The notes under the pieces: model-generated
What the model saw: only the letters and a program-made list of their open reading frames with translations
Database searches by the model: none
What the model was told of the DNA's origin: nothing
Shown: positions 47,266 to 61,200 of the stretch, in pieces
Position numbering within the stretch: position 1 is the stretch's first letter
How the letters are laid out: each line of letters begins with the position of its first letter
Position numbers and translations under genes: made by a program
Source: Mastacembelus armatus
Taxonomy: Eukaryota > Chordata > Actinopteri > Synbranchiformes > Mastacembelidae
DNA: 64,000 nt
Assembly: GCF_900324485.2 (NCBI RefSeq)
Contig: NC_046650.1
Span: 13,243,061 to 13,307,060, forward strand
Direction of reading: 5' to 3'

Positions 47266-50200
47266 ATGCCTGAAGTTGCTGACTGTGACGAGGGCACCCC
47301 ACTGCTCAGGGATGACGCAAGCAGGTGAGTGCAGAGTTCACTGGTTTGCCCCCTGGTCCAGGTGGGGTAAAGATTAAACGGGCAATTTATAGGTCCAGGC
47401 AGGTTGTGGAGGGACAGTTAACTCTGGGCAAACCGTGCAGGTTTGTAAACGTTTTGGGTCACATTGATGTGCTAATATATTCCTGCATGTCCTGTACTGT
47501 CTTGTCCTCATGTCTGTGTACAGTGATGACTTTCAGGATGAGGATTACAAGAGTCGCTGGAGGTCTATTCGAGTCATGTACTTCACCATGTTTCTCAGCA
47601 GTGTAGGTGAGGATGCCCACGACCTACGGTGGCTTTAACATCTGCACACACACAAGGCTGTGGTCCATGCTGTAACTGAGCTGTCACTTCATGGAGACAC
47701 AGGGATTTTTGAGTTTTAGTTTTTAAATCCATACAGTGAGAGATGCACACAGCAGGTGTGACCCTTAAAGAGTTATAGCTTTATAGATTATTTATTTCTG
47801 CTGCATCTGTTCGTTTGTCTGGCTTGTGCTTAATATAATTTGATTCTCAACATGTTTGGGATATCTGGTAACTTGTTAAGCATTGATGTTTTTTTTTGTG
47901 CCCTTTCAGGTTTCACTATTGTCATCACATCAATTTGGCCCTATTTGCAGAAGGTATGCATATCTCAGCGTTTTCTTGGTAAAAGGTTGTTCAGTGGTGA
48001 AATTAAATTATTGTTTATTATTGTGTCGCAAGTCAATCTTCTTGCCCTTGTAAACAAGAGAAAGAAATGAAAGAAGGTCCAAAGCACATTTTAGCAGATG
48101 CTTGTCTTACCCCTGCTCATTAGTCAACCTGAGTAGCCAAAGCAATTCCCTTTACTTAGGCACATTCTAGGTCATTACCCTTATTAGTCCCACAATGGGG
48201 AAATTGCATTACCACCCAAAGTGCACACACACTGTGAACACACACCCGGAGCAGTGTTAAAAGTATCTGCATTCATCAGTAATGGGACTCAAGGACAGGG
48301 TCCTCTGTGGATACACAAACACCTTCACATGCCGTTTTAATTTGTTTGTTATAGATTGATGATACTGCCAATGCCAGCTTCCTGGGATGGGTGGTGGCAG
48401 CCTATAGCCTCGGTCAGATGGTGGCCTCACCCATTTTTGGCGTGTGGTCTAATTACCGACCACGCAGGGAGCCGCTGGTCTGCTCCATATTCATCAATGT
48501 GTCCGCCAATATCTACTATGCCTACGTATACCTACCCAGAACCAATAACAAGTTCCACATGCTCATATCCAGAGCCTTTGTGGGCTTTGGAGCAGGTGAT
48601 TTGTGAGGGTGATCAACACATATAACTGAATATGATTCTGCTAACCCCATATGGTGATGTGGTCAGTGTCACACATCTCCTAAAATCAGTTTTGTTCTTC
48701 TAATGGCAGGTAATGTTGCTGTGGTGAGGTCTTATGTTGCTGGTGCGACATCACTAAAAGAGAGGACCAGTGCCATGGCGAACATGAGTGCTTGTCAGGC
48801 CCTGGGTTTCATCCTGGGACCAGGTAATGATGGCTTTGTTCAGATTATGTAAACCTGGCCAGTATACTGCAGACAGCAGTCATGTTTCATGTAGTGCATC
48901 CTGAACAACACAAGGAAACATTTGTGTAAATTTGCATGTGTTTGTATGTCAGCTCTACAGGCATGCCTGTCATTCATTGGTGAGCATGGTTTCACAGTGA
49001 GCGTCATAGACCTGCAGCTCAACATGTACACTACTCCTGCTTTACTGGCTGCAGCTTTTGGGGTCATCAACATCTTGCTGGTTGTCCTGGTGCTGAGGTG
49101 AAGATCTCCTAGACAAAAACCAATTTAAAATCACGTTACTGTGTATTCTGAAATACATTAATATAGTCTGGCTACATTTATGTTGGTTCATGTAATATGC
49201 TTCTCAGTGGACAAATAATATTTTAATATCAGCACTGATATTAATTATAGTCTGTCTTGATTGACATTAACAGGGAGCACCATGTTGATGACCATGGGAG
49301 ACAAATTCAAGCCATCAACTACACATCAGAAGGTAAATCTCATTCTACCAATTCATCACCCATCCTCCTGGTTTAGACTTATCCAACACGAATGGCAAAT
49401 CACACAGGGCTAAGCACACAAGTGCCAGTGCAGAAGGAAAAAGGAGGAACAACAAAGCATGGTTACATAAAGACTATTTCACTTTCTATTTGACCATCTC
49501 TTTGTTCACAAACCTTATGTTAGGTTAATAAGAACAAGCAGTAGCATACAGACAAATATTCTGCAGAGCTATGCAGTTAATTGATTGATGAATACCAAAT
49601 ACTGGCGGGGTGACACTTTAAGGACAAAGCAGCCCAATTGCAGGCCTGCCAGATTTGTGAGTCTGGATGTTTTAGTGGGATTTGTTGAGGACATTGCTTA
49701 GACTTTCTCAGTTGGAATCTATTATTCTGCTCTTTCTTTTCCTGTAGATACAGCTGACATTAGTGAAGAAAGTGAGGAAACCATCGACCACGTAGCCGTG
49801 CTGACTTCGAACGTCCTCTTCTTCATTGTAATGTTCATCTTTGCTGTCTTTGAGACGTATGTACTCAGTACTGAGGCAGTCAAGTTAGAATTTAACTACA
49901 GTTTCTGTTACATAACTCTTGCCCCATTCATATTAGTTGTATAAGGTTTCAAGCTCTGACTGTATGTTTGGGATTTTACAGAATTGCCACACCTTTGTCC
50001 ATGGACATGTTTGCTTGGACAAGGAAAGAAGCAGTTTTATACAATGGCATCATCATCTGCTGCATTGGATTTGAATCAATCTTGGTGTTCCTGGTTGTAA
50101 AAGTGGCCTCTAAACGGTAACTTATCTCACACATGTATAAGTTAAAATTTATTACAGCTCTCATGAATCCTGCCAATGAAGAAGAATGTGTATTTTCTTG

Positions 50201-51072
50201 TAGATTTGGAGATCGTCCAGTGTTGCTGGCAGGCTTGGCAATTATATTCTGTGGCTTCTTTATTCTCCTTCCATGGGGGAACCATTACCCCAAAATCCAG
50301 TGGGCAGGTAAGAGTTTGTTTACTACATAAACCTTTTCACCTATTGAAGTAATAAATTACTTCAAACTGAATGCCAGTTTGATCTTTTGGAAGGTTTTCT
50401 TTTTGAGAACACTGTGCTTTAGCACAAATACATTACATAATTTCTGACATATGATTTGTTTGGTCTTTTCAAAATGTAGACCTCAAAAACAACTCATTGG
50501 TCAGTCAGGTGTCCAAAGCCACCATAACCTCGAACAGTTCTTTGGAGCCTACAGGATGCCCGTATGAGCAGACCTGGTGCCAGTATACCCCAGCAATACA
50601 TCTAGCCCAGTTCATCTCAGCTGACATCTTGATTGGGGTGGGCTACCCTGCCTGCAACGTCATGTCCTACACACTGTATTCTAAAATCCTGGGACCCAAG
50701 CCTCAGGTAAGAAGACTGAAGTAATGGAGTGTAATTTTGACAAAGATAACATAGGAGATTTCAACCATGACTGCATCTTTCTCAAACTGTAGTTTAATTA
50801 GCAGCTAAATACAATGATCATATTAAAATTGTACATCTTTTGAGAGTCTTTAATGCTTCTTTCAGGGTGTGTACATGGGATGGCTGACAGCCTCGGGCAG
50901 CGGGGCACGGACATTGGGTCCTGTCTTTGTCTCTCATGTTTATACCATCCTCGGACCCCGCTGGGCTTTCAGCCTCATCTGTGCTATGGTGGTAGGAGCT
51001 ATCTTGCTGCTCAGCTCAGTTTACCACAGACTCATTGCCTTTTCCGTACGCCATGGGAGGACCACAGAATAA
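47266..51072 (+). CDS. mfsd8: Major facilitator superfamily domain-containing protein 8 (CLN7)
   Basis: Twelve exons: 47,266-47,324; 47,524-47,606; 47,910-47,953; 48,355-48,595; 48,710-48,823; 48,953-49,097; 49,274-49,332; 49,748-49,856; 49,982-50,116; 50,204-50,307; 50,480-50,706; 50,866-51,072. All phases fit. The product is 508 residues against 518 in human. Highly conserved stretches include [83 protein letters not shown] and TASGSGAR. The protein is a 12-helix lysosomal membrane transporter. The human gene is mutated in neuronal ceroid lipofuscinosis 7 and its product has been linked to chloride conductance. The N-terminal acidic dileucine EGTPLL (residues 9-14) matches the lysosomal sorting signal of the human protein. 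A variable luminal loop near residue 360 has NNS/NSS glycosylation sites. AATAAA signals lie at 51,631 and 51,983. Confidence 0.97.
48172..48310 (+). repeat. Possible retroelement tail in an mfsd8 intron
   Basis: ttattagtcccacaatgggg and the following aaatt resemble a dispersed fish LINE 3' motif (ttattgatcccacactgggg). It is short and degenerate. Confidence 0.3.
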
Positions 51073-52334
51073 CAATTCCCAGTGAAAAGACTGAAGGCTG
51101 TTTCCTACTTTTGTTCTTAAAGACTTTTAGCCAGTATTCTGGCTACGATGACAGTTTTTTTGTAGCAACTGATAAGCCTTTGAGAGTTTATAATTCAGGG
51201 TTGACCTTTGAACTCAAAGGTGAAGAGACCAGGTTATTTTTCATGACCAAAGATGGCTGCTTCGTTATAAGTTAAAGGAAAGCTAGAAGCCATGTGATAT
51301 ATGTTCATAATCACATCTTGCATAACCTCATGTGAGGTGGATACATGATATTGAACAGATTAAAGTTTTCAATCAGCGAGTTACTGAACATTTCTTAATG
51401 AAATATTTTAACTTGTAGCACAAGTTTTGTATAATTGTATTGTTGGTTTAAAAGATTTATTAATTTGTAAGACATGTTAATACACAGATCACTTTAGCTA
51501 AGCATTTACAAAAGCTGAAAAGGTTTTACTGAAAATGCCTTGGCATTATATTCTAACATTAGTGTTTGGAAACGACAGACACATGAACAGTCCATGTGAG
51601 CATAACATGACTTAATTAACGTAACTGGAAAATAAATGATCTAACAGAAAATGCACTAACTGCTGAACTATATGTGATTCATTGAATGTGGACTTCTAAA
51701 TACTGTATTTGCTCATTTTCAAATTTCTGACAGAAAAAGTACCATGGTATAGAGACTATGAATGAATCATTTCCAAAAAAAAAAAACATTGAACTGTTAA
51801 CCTAAAAAGGAAAATACTTATATTTTCATATTTTGGTTTTGCCTGTGGTTATTTAACACTAGAGGTTTTTGCCTACCTGAAATAATTCAAAAATTATGTG
51901 TGTTTGCTAATGATTCCCTGAGTGATACATTAAAGATTTAACATAATATATTCTCACTGTCACATTTTAATAGTGTTTGTTCAATAAATATAAGCTATTA
52001 TGATTTCTCATGTGGTTTTAAATGCAATAGATGTAATAAGCTAAATAGGTAATGGCACAGATTTAAATATGTTAGTATGAGACATATTATGCCTTGAGGC
52101 AATTGATGGGTTTATTTAATTTAATTTATTTTTTTTCCTGAACACCTGAGGGGATGAACATCAGTCCTTGTACATGCTGTAAACTTATTATGGGAATGAA
52201 ATGAACGGAGTGCTCACTTTTTGATAGAACCACCTAAAAAAGCAATGCGAACCCAAGTAATGTCCTGCTATACCAGCATGTGTCCGACAGGGGGTAGCAA
52301 AGCAAAGGACCTTTGTCTGTGAGAGAGCCCACAT
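51073..52334 (+). other. mfsd8 3' UTR and short spacer
   Basis: The 3' UTR probably extends to AATAAA at 51,631-51,636 or 51,983-51,988. The last 300 or so bases before 52,300 show nothing recognisable. Confidence 0.6.
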
Positions 52335-52346
52335 CGCGCATGCGCG
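52335..52346 (+). promoter_or_regulatory. NRF1 site in the promoter of the TTC31-like gene
   Basis: cgcgcatgcgcg is a perfect palindromic NRF1 recognition sequence, 157-168 bases upstream of the start codon in a small CpG-rich patch (52,325-52,400). A second tgttcgcgcgat follows. This is typical of housekeeping promoters. Confidence 0.75.
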
Positions 52347-52502
52347 AGAAAAGCCATGTTCGCGCGATATTTGGTGAAGATCGCGATAGTATGCATGAAG
52401 TAGAAGTTAGAGGTTGCTAATGTTAGTTAGCTTTGGGGTAAGGCCACTTAATGTATACTCTACTCGAATTTAAGTTAATATGAAGACGCAGGATTACTAA
52501 AC

Positions 52503-55500
52503 ATGGATATATTTAAGGAGGAGACGGGTAAGAAAGGGCTTATTTGCCGCTTGGAAAAAGTTTAGCTAACAAGCTATTTTCTCGTATTAATTAAAGTCAT
52601 GGCTAAATGAAGATAAATCACGAACATTTCCTCATCTAGTTTGTTTTATTAAACGACATTCACATTGTTTTCTGACTCTGTCTTTTTCAGAGCCCGGGGA
52701 TATTCATAGGGCCGTAAGTACACCTTTTAAATTGTCCTGTGAGAAAGAGAAATTAAAATGTTGGTAACTGTTCAGCGTCCACATGTTGGCTCTTTGGGTT
52801 TGTAGGTGACTGTAATGTCCCTAATGTGGGTTTTATAATGAGGATAACCTGTAATGTGTCTAATATTAGTTTTAATTTGGAGTCACCAAACTAAACTTCT
52901 GGCTAAGAGAAACATGCATGCAGTCACTTCCTGTGTTTATTCTGTGTAGAAAAATGAGCGCAGATAGTTTTACTTCTTTATTGAACTACGGTACTGACAC
53001 AGATCTTTCCTCCAGGAACTTGTGAAATAGCAGATGAACATGGTTAACTCTTTAAACCTTTCAAGTTCATGCTTTGGATCAAGTCACAATAAAAATGAAT
53101 GCTATGAGAAATATCAGTCAGTGCTGTATTATGGTTTCAGCATTCAAAACACCCACAACATTTTTGACACGTGTCTTAAATTGTGTAACCTGTTGGACAA
53201 TCCTGGTAGCACACTATGGGTCCTAAGCATTTTTATATTAGCTCATGACAACTAGGTATTTAGAAAGCTACTTTTAAAGGTAATCTGCATATATAATAGG
53301 GTAATTTCAGTAAACTGCAGATGTTGGATCCATGTATTCATAGAGCACAGAGAATGTAGCTTTTCTGCTGATGGTGATCGAGTGAGTCAGACCTTTCTCT
53401 GCATAAATGAAAGTGAAACTTAAGGATGGATTGCTTCAGTGTCAAGAAGCTCACTTCAGCTCCAGGTTGCAGTTGGTACACTGCTTAGGACAGCTTGGTT
53501 TGGTGCATAATTGGGTCCTAATCTAGGGTGAATGTAGGAAAATGGTGGTTTTAAGGCTGAAGGTGCAGAGCTAATCTAATGGTTTTCAGGAACTATGTGG
53601 AACATGGATTTATGTTATGTCTATTTTTCTTCTGCCTAACAGAGAGTTGTGGATTTGTCTGAAGGACGCCCTTGTCCTGTTTCCAACATTGGCTTTCTTA
53701 GTAAGATTTCACATTACATTTCCACCTGTAGTGTGCTTTATTGTTAAATGGTTTACATATTCATTCTGGAAATCTTATTATAAAATATGTTGTGTTCATG
53801 TATAAAACAGATTTGTAACAGATTTGCTTTTTCTAAACAGGGAGGGAAAGCACTGATGAGCTAGATGATACAGGTGTGGATGATAATGCAATTAACAGAC
53901 GTGTAGATGGTCATAACTATTTCTATGGACACCCAAGGCCCTCTGACATGAATAGGGATATAAAAATGAGTGGAAACCATAAAAGGTTATTCAACTTTTA
54001 TCAGTCCACACCGGATTACCTTCATCGACCACCCTCTGTAGAAGTTCCAGCAAAGGAGAATGTAAGTTATTTGTTTTATATGCTTTGGCAAGTGGGATTT
54101 TAATTGATTGTGATTTTGCAGACTTCAGATGGTTGAAATCTATGTAAAGTTTGTTTTGCAACTCTTAGGATACTGAGCAAAGATCCAGAGTATTAGCAGC
54201 TGAAAAAAACAAAGAACAGGATGAGAAGCAGCAGCTTAAGAACGAGGTAACTTCTGTTCTCTCTAGAGTTTTGTAGCAATGGGTGGCTGGTAGATTAAGG
54301 AAATTGTGCTTCATTGTCCATGTTTTATTTAACAGAAACAGAAGGCAAGAAAACAGCTTGAGATGCAGGAAAAGGTGAAACAGAACCCCTTAAAAAATGC
54401 AGAGGTAATGATCATGTGTGTTACAGATTTTAACAGTTTTTGTTTTCCTGTTTTACAGAGAAAAGATGATGTACAGGAATCGGATGCAGAGGACAGTACA
54501 GCAGTTAATGATAAATCCAAAGAGATTACAAATTCCAGGGTAAAACAACTGGCTTCAGCCAAAGATAGAGCCAGCAGCGAAAGTAGTGATGATGAATCGA
54601 CTGAAGAAGATAGCGACACCAAGGATGATTCTGGTGACTCTGAGGTACCAAATTGTCATATTAGTACAATTCCTGCATTTATCATTATCAACATTTAAAT
54701 TTCTGTAAGCAAAACGAAGCTTCTCAAACTGATATATCTGTAGTTTTGTAATGATTTTGAACTTTGTAGTGAGATACTGATAAATAGTTATCGATTTAAA
54801 AAGTTTGAACATAAATAGTTTTGAAAAATTATTTACATATTTGCTGTGAAATAACCTGTGTGTTGTGGCATTTTTGTGTTCAACTGAATGAGCATATCAA
54901 ATGCCTGTAATTTTGCTGTGGAGGCTTTAACCACTTATGCAGGTGACTAATCATGTTTCTTTTTATTGCTTGTTTTAAGGAACTAGATATGACAAGTACT
55001 TTTGTGAGTGTAGTCAAGCGTAAGTTGGAGCAGAGGCCGAAGCCTGAGAGAAAGGAGAAGAAGCAGCTCCCAGTCAAAGGAGAACGTAAAACTGTTCCTG
55101 AAAAACTTAACGAAGACCAGGAAGTTGGGAACAAGGTGAGCTGTCTTGCAAATAAGTCTGGTTCTCAACAGAGTTGATGGATGATTACTGTTCCAATGAC
55201 TGCAGTGTAGTGCATTAATAATTAACTGGATTTTGCCTTTTGTATGTGGGATAACATTGCTCTAATTTCACTCTTACTGTCTAAACAGGATTCTGCCACC
55301 ACTAGACCACCCACCCTTGAAGATAATATAAAAATAAGTACTGAGTTTGCAAGTAAGCTTTATCCTTTTCATGTAAACACATCTTATATCAGATGAGTTG
55401 ACCAGGATTTGTGGATATTTTAGTCATAATATGATTAATGACATGTTATTTTTAACTTTTTTTTTTTTTTTTCAACTCTTTACTGCAGATATTGGAAACA

Positions 55501-58291
55501 AGTTTGCAAATTCTGGAGACCTTAATAGTGCTGTAAAGTATTTCACAGATGCAATTAAGTACAACCCCACAGAGTATAAGTAAGAATATGTCCTTTACTG
55601 TATTTACACTTAATGTAATAATCATTTGTATACTGCAAATGTCTTTTAAAAAAATCTTTATTTTGCACAATTTAAATGGTTATTTCTGTTGTAGGTTGTT
55701 TGGCAATCGTTCCTTCTGTTTTGAAAAGATGCAAGAATATGAGAAGGCGCTGGCTGATGCAGAGTTGTGTCTCGGATTATGTTCAGGCTGGGTTAAAGGC
55801 CTGTTTAGGAAGGGCAGAGCTCTAGCTGGTCTAAAGGTAAATGTTCTCCAACAACATATGCACCACTGATATTGCTCTGTTTTAAATGCTGTGAATTGTA
55901 ATGGCATGTGTGTGGGATGCATGTCTCTTGGTAGACAAAATAGTGTTAAATACGTCCAACATTCAGACCTGCAACAAAATATGATCCACTTAGCTAAAGC
56001 GTTTTAGCTTTGACAAGGTAACATCTAAGTCCTTTTTTAAATTGGTGTTTACATTGTTTTGTTTACCCTCATCATTTCAGGTTGGAGTGACTTTGTGGTC
56101 ACTTTGGCCTTGTTGCAACACCACTGAATTAGTTCCAAGTGTTACTGGGCTTTGCAGGCTCACATTATTTACTAGGACATGTTTTGACTTGGTGTGGCTA
56201 TAAGCATCAGTAACTAGGGTGATTAGTCCAGCAGGGTGACAGTAATAGGGTCTAAAGTTTGATTTAGTCCCAAGACAGAGGCTTTTTTTCTCTCTCCCTC
56301 AGAGGTATGAGGAGGCTGCCCAGGCCTTCAAGGAAGTTCTCAAACTGGACAGTTCATATGCAGAAGCTGCCCAAGAACTGATGCGGGTGCAGATAACACA
56401 ACTAATGGTTTGTAACAGTAACATGTTTGTAGATAGTAGAGGCAGCAACGGAAACTTCCAAATATATAAAAATAATGCTGTCACTCTGTGAAACCTCATT
56501 AATGTGTATGTTTTTATTCCGCATTGTGTGTTAGCTTAGTCATGACTCTACTGGAACACTGCATATCTGAGGATAATATTTACTACACAAAAACAAAACT
56601 GATTTAAAAAAAGACCAGTATCAATATTTTTTTAACAGCAGTGTTTTGGAGAGTACTAAGAGGAAAATTTAAGACAGTCAGTGACTGAAGCCATTTTGTT
56701 TCAGGAATATGGATTCACACGGGAGCAGAGCTCAAATGCATTAATTATTCATGGCACAGTAAAAAAATCATTAGAAGTCCTGATGAAATTAAACCATCAA
56801 CCAGGTGAGTGTGCAGTTGGTGATTTTATGATCAAGACTCAGACTTAAGTGTTGCCCTGCACCTGTATAGAGTACATTTACCTAGTCTGATCCTAAATTT
56901 GGGTAGTTAGTATGTGTGTCTGCACTATCTTGTTTTCCCTTCAGGAGCTATTCAACATGCCACGGTCCCAACGGCTCAAGTAGCAAATGTGACAGGAGTG
57001 TCTCCGGTCCTTTCAGCTAACACAAGCTGTGCATCTGCTGCTCTTACTCTATCCCAGGCTGCACCAAAAGTAGTACTAAAGAACAGAGCTTTAGGTCCAG
57101 TCCAGAATATGTCAAATGACCAGTGTACTGCAAAACCCATTCCTACTTACTGTGTCAAAAGCAGCAGAGATCATAATGGACCACCACCGTAAGTATAGAG
57201 CCAGTCACACTGTGGAGACGTTTCAAAATAGTTTGTTTACTTAAAATGTAATTTGACAACTAGAGATGGGCAATCTCCCTTAAAATGCTAAAAATATTTG
57301 TACTAACCATTATGTAGTATTGCCCCTTACAAATAACAGTTAATTGGATGATCCTCTGTTTTCTTTTTTTCTATTGGAAGAGAGCAGAGAAATTAAATGC
57401 TATAATGTAGTTCAAATTGTTCTGAATGCTAATTCAATTCTTACAGAAGTAGAGTCTCTGCATTTGTTGTTGCATATCATCTAATCACCTTATCTTTAAT
57501 TTTAACATGTTTTACATATTTTCTTTCAACAGTGAGCTGTTTCCAGTTTGGGTTGGAAACTTAATTCACCCAGTGCCTGATTCTGCAATAACCAACCTGT
57601 TTAGCAAGTATGGAGTGTTCATTGTAGTGAGACTAAACCTTTTCATGTTATTTTAAATCAGCATTTGTCATCAGACGTATTTGCTGCATAGTAAGTGACG
57701 ACTCACACATTGGCTTCTCCTGCAGAGTTGGGGATGTTTATAGTGTGAAGGTCCTAATTTCCAAACGATGTGCCTTTGTAAACTTCACAAAACAAGAGTA
57801 TTGTGATAAAGCAATCCGGTGCCTTCATGTAAGTATCCCCTGAACTGTATGTAATTGGTCTGTGTAGATTGCACAGCTTTCCCTTCCTGTGTGCTCCTTT
57901 TCCTTATCTCATGAACCTAATGACTGTTACTAAACGCACACTCAGGCACACCTAGTTCAGTTATGTTGATCATTTTAGATGACGGTGTTAGTGCTGCTGT
58001 TGAACTGTACTGTATTATGCAGAGAGATGTTTCTGATATTTAGCCTCATTGATATAAATTAGAAGGGAAAAGAACTGAAAGTCCTGTCTGAAATTTCTTC
58101 CATCAGATGCCTTGTAAAGTGCCTAAGTTATGTGTTGTGACTAAAAACAATGGATGGGATTTTTTTTTTTACTTCTTCAGGGCGTTGAGTTAAATGGCGT
58201 CAGGATTGCTGTGAGATACCCAGACAGGATTCCACAAGGCATGGGCATTTCAAAGTCTGCCCTCAAAGCTGAAGACAGGATGAGAATGTGA
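52503..58291 (+). CDS. TTC31-like protein with TPR, UBA-like and RRM domains
   Basis: Seventeen exons: 52,503-52,527; 52,691-52,713; 53,643-53,700; 53,841-54,061; 54,169-54,246; 54,336-54,404; 54,459-54,644; 54,980-55,135; 55,289-55,352; 55,489-55,579; 55,695-55,836; 56,303-56,407; 56,705-56,804; 56,945-57,188; 57,533-57,607; 57,726-57,828; 58,181-58,291 (616 residues, phases agree). The N-terminal third is charged and coiled-coil-like (EKNKEQDEKQQLKNEKQKAR). Residues about 291-400 are TPR repeats (FANSGDLNSAVKYFTDAIKY, LFGNRSFCFEKM). These and DMTSTFVSVVKRK align with human TTC31 as I remember it. Residues about 406-440 resemble a UBA domain (EYGFTREQSSNALIIHGTV). Residues about 521-616 form an RRM with RNP2 VWVGNL and RNP1 KRCAFVNF. 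An RNA-binding adaptor role is inferred. The RRM is not part of human TTC31 as I know it. The stop codon lies two bases before a donor (58,293), and a 3' UTR exon begins at 58,690. Confidence 0.85.
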
Positions 58292-61200
58292 GGTGAGTGC
58301 TTTATACCAAACACTGATATAAAGGAACAGTCCAAGGTTTGGCTAGTGCAGGCTGGCTGTTTATCTTCTGCTGCCACCCTTTATGCAAAGTTAATGCAAT
58401 AAAAGCAAGTCGGTAAATTTCCCCAAAGGTTAAGCTTGTCCTTTACATTATCAAGGTTTAATTTGCACTAGATAATTAAAGCAGTAACACATATGAATGC
58501 TGTTAATACTTATTTTTATGGGGCGACAAGAAACAGGGAGATGGAGAGAAGGGGGAGACCCACCAACATTGCACACACATTGTGTTCATGCATATGATGC
58601 GCCACCCTAATCATTTGGCTATTGGGGCACCTCATATGAAATACTGGCATCATATTAAACACAACTAATTTCTAAACCATTATTTACAGACATAAGTACG
58701 CTGATGGGAAGGATGCATTTGGAAGCCGAAGACCTTTTCATCTTCAGACACGTTCCCTAACTACAGTGACAACAAGCATTGAAAGTAAACCAGATTCCTT
58801 TGAGGTCTGACTGCTCAGTAAAAGCAGAATCAGCATACTGTCCAGTTCAGTCCAATCAGGGTTGCCTATAAGGTTTAACTTCCAGTTGAAGTAGCTGTGG
58901 TGTTTTAAGTATATAACAGAGACCAATGTTTATCATTAAGAAAGAATGTATTAGTCAATCAAAAATTTTTTCTGATGCTTTTTTTTTTTCTTCTTCTTCT
59001 TTCTCAAAAGCATAATCTTTCAATTAGCAGGTTTCTGTATGCTGATGTGCCCAAGTTTTAGCAAAAGCTTTTAATTGGACAGCTTTGATTGTTTAAAATG
59101 TTAGAAAAAATTCTACATTCACATATCTACTTGAGGTTTAATTCCTTAACTGAGAAAACAGTCTGTTGAGCAGACTCCAGTGTTTACGACACTCTACTGA
59201 CTGGTAGCACAGCATCACAGCTGTGTGAGATGGTGGTACTGTGTTTAAAAAAAAAAAAAATATATATATATATAGTACTCAGCTAGTCACATTCATGGAG
59301 CGAAAAAATGTGTTCAATTAATGCTGAGGCTTTTTATTCCTAAATAACATTAGTATTGGGCCCCAAAATACAGTATTACATGAAGTCAAAAATGATACTT
59401 GTATAGCTCAACAGCCTTTTTTCCCAATTTGTTGAGATGTAGGAACTGCTTTAAAGTATTAAAGAGCTTCACACTTTTGGCCTATATCTAGTCATCTAAA
59501 TTCAGTATCTAGTCAGAGTTCTTTATTATTTACTCTAAATCTGCTTATGGTTAATTTTCATCCAATACTTTCAGGTTACATTTGATCATGGAGTGCAAAA
59601 TTTTGTTATTTGGTCAAATGTATTCTTTAATTACAGAACTTGTGTTTAAGAATTAAACATTCTTTCATAAATTCACTTCAATGTGATTATTTAAATACGG
59701 CCATAACCACAAGCTGTTTATCCTAAGTATTGTATATGTAATACCCAGTTTCTATAGGTGACAGCTTTAAATGACATTTAGCCTTAAAACCCAGCTCACA
59801 TTTCAGAGTACATATTTCAGTGCTACCTTCAAGCTGACAGAAGTTTAAAATCATTGGGTACAGCAGTGCTGATGGAGATGCATGTAAAGATGTCATGTTT
59901 ATATAATATAAACTGAATTAACACAGAACCTCTCTAAGTTACTAATGCTTAACCTTTCTCTTAATGTATTTGAGTGATGTATAGTGTAAATTTGTAATCA
60001 GTTAAATTATAGCAAGCTAATTGACTTGCAGTGAACCTGTGACTTTCAAGGTCTCTGTGGATGTCTGTCTTATGTGTCCAGGCAGGAATCCAGCTTTGAA
60101 CTTGAGTTGATTAAATTTACTAAATGTAATCTTGAGTCCAGTAGATGGCAGCACAAGCAAAGCATTGTCTCTACAGTTCAACCTGCTAAATTGGAGAATT
60201 TGTGCTGTGTCAAAAAATATTCCTAGATGGTGAAGTGTGTTCTTGCAGCAAAACTTTCTAATAAATTATGTAGACATAGTAAACATGTTGTCATGGCACT
60301 GTAGTCCTGAGCTATGTATAGTGCACCACTTCTGCAGCACCTGGGACAACAGTTTAAACAGTTTGAATACTGGTTATCACTTTAATTTGATGTAAAGGTC
60401 TTCAGATTAATGTGATGCTGCAGGGATAAAGTAATTTTCCTGCAACTTAATGTGCATTGGGCAAATCAGTTCCCTACAGTTGTAATTTGGACAAAGCACA
60501 CTTCAGTATTTGGGCAGATGTAACTGCAGCAGTGTGTATCAATTTGCGTATAACTACACATCTATGTTTTAACACTAATGTTCTTATGAGAATGTGGCCT
60601 CTGAGTATCTCAATTCCTTTAAATGTAGATCTTTTTTTGAAGAAGAAACTAAACTGGAAACTCAGTTTGCATAAGATACATTTTCCTTTCCTAGGAATGA
60701 GGACTGCATATAGTTTTTAAATGATATAAAGACATGAATCACAAACAGCTATAATCCCTGAAGTCTTAAGCATCTGGTGCCTGTTGCACCCAAGTGAATG
60801 TTTCGGTGTGATCAGAAATGCAAAAATGGTCTTTTAGCCAGCAGCAAAAACATGGGACTCCCCAATGTGAACCGATTATTAAATGTGTGTAAGTCTACAG
60901 CACCTTTCACCTGCCGTTCTTCTCGCTCAATATGGGCTCTGTGTATTCCTGCTGATGGGGGGACTGAAGCATTTGGAGGTTTGATGCTTCTTCCTAAAAA
61001 AAACCCTCAAGTCCTGCAAATGTGAATGTGAAAAGTGTAGATTTATACTAAAGCCGATTGAAGCAAACCACAGCACTAATGTTTCATTAGTTGCTGCCAC
61101 ATATTCATAGCTCATCAACTGTCCTCAGCATCTGCTGCCACGGAGCCATGTGCTTTTTAGGAAACCAGATTAAAATGCAAGCTGTGCGGTAGTTCTTTCA

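Noticed and set aside
50853-51275. Plus-strand 140-residue frame overlapping the last mfsd8 exon
   Set aside because: Out of frame with the conserved MFSD8 C-terminus. It continues only because the 3' UTR has few stops in that frame.
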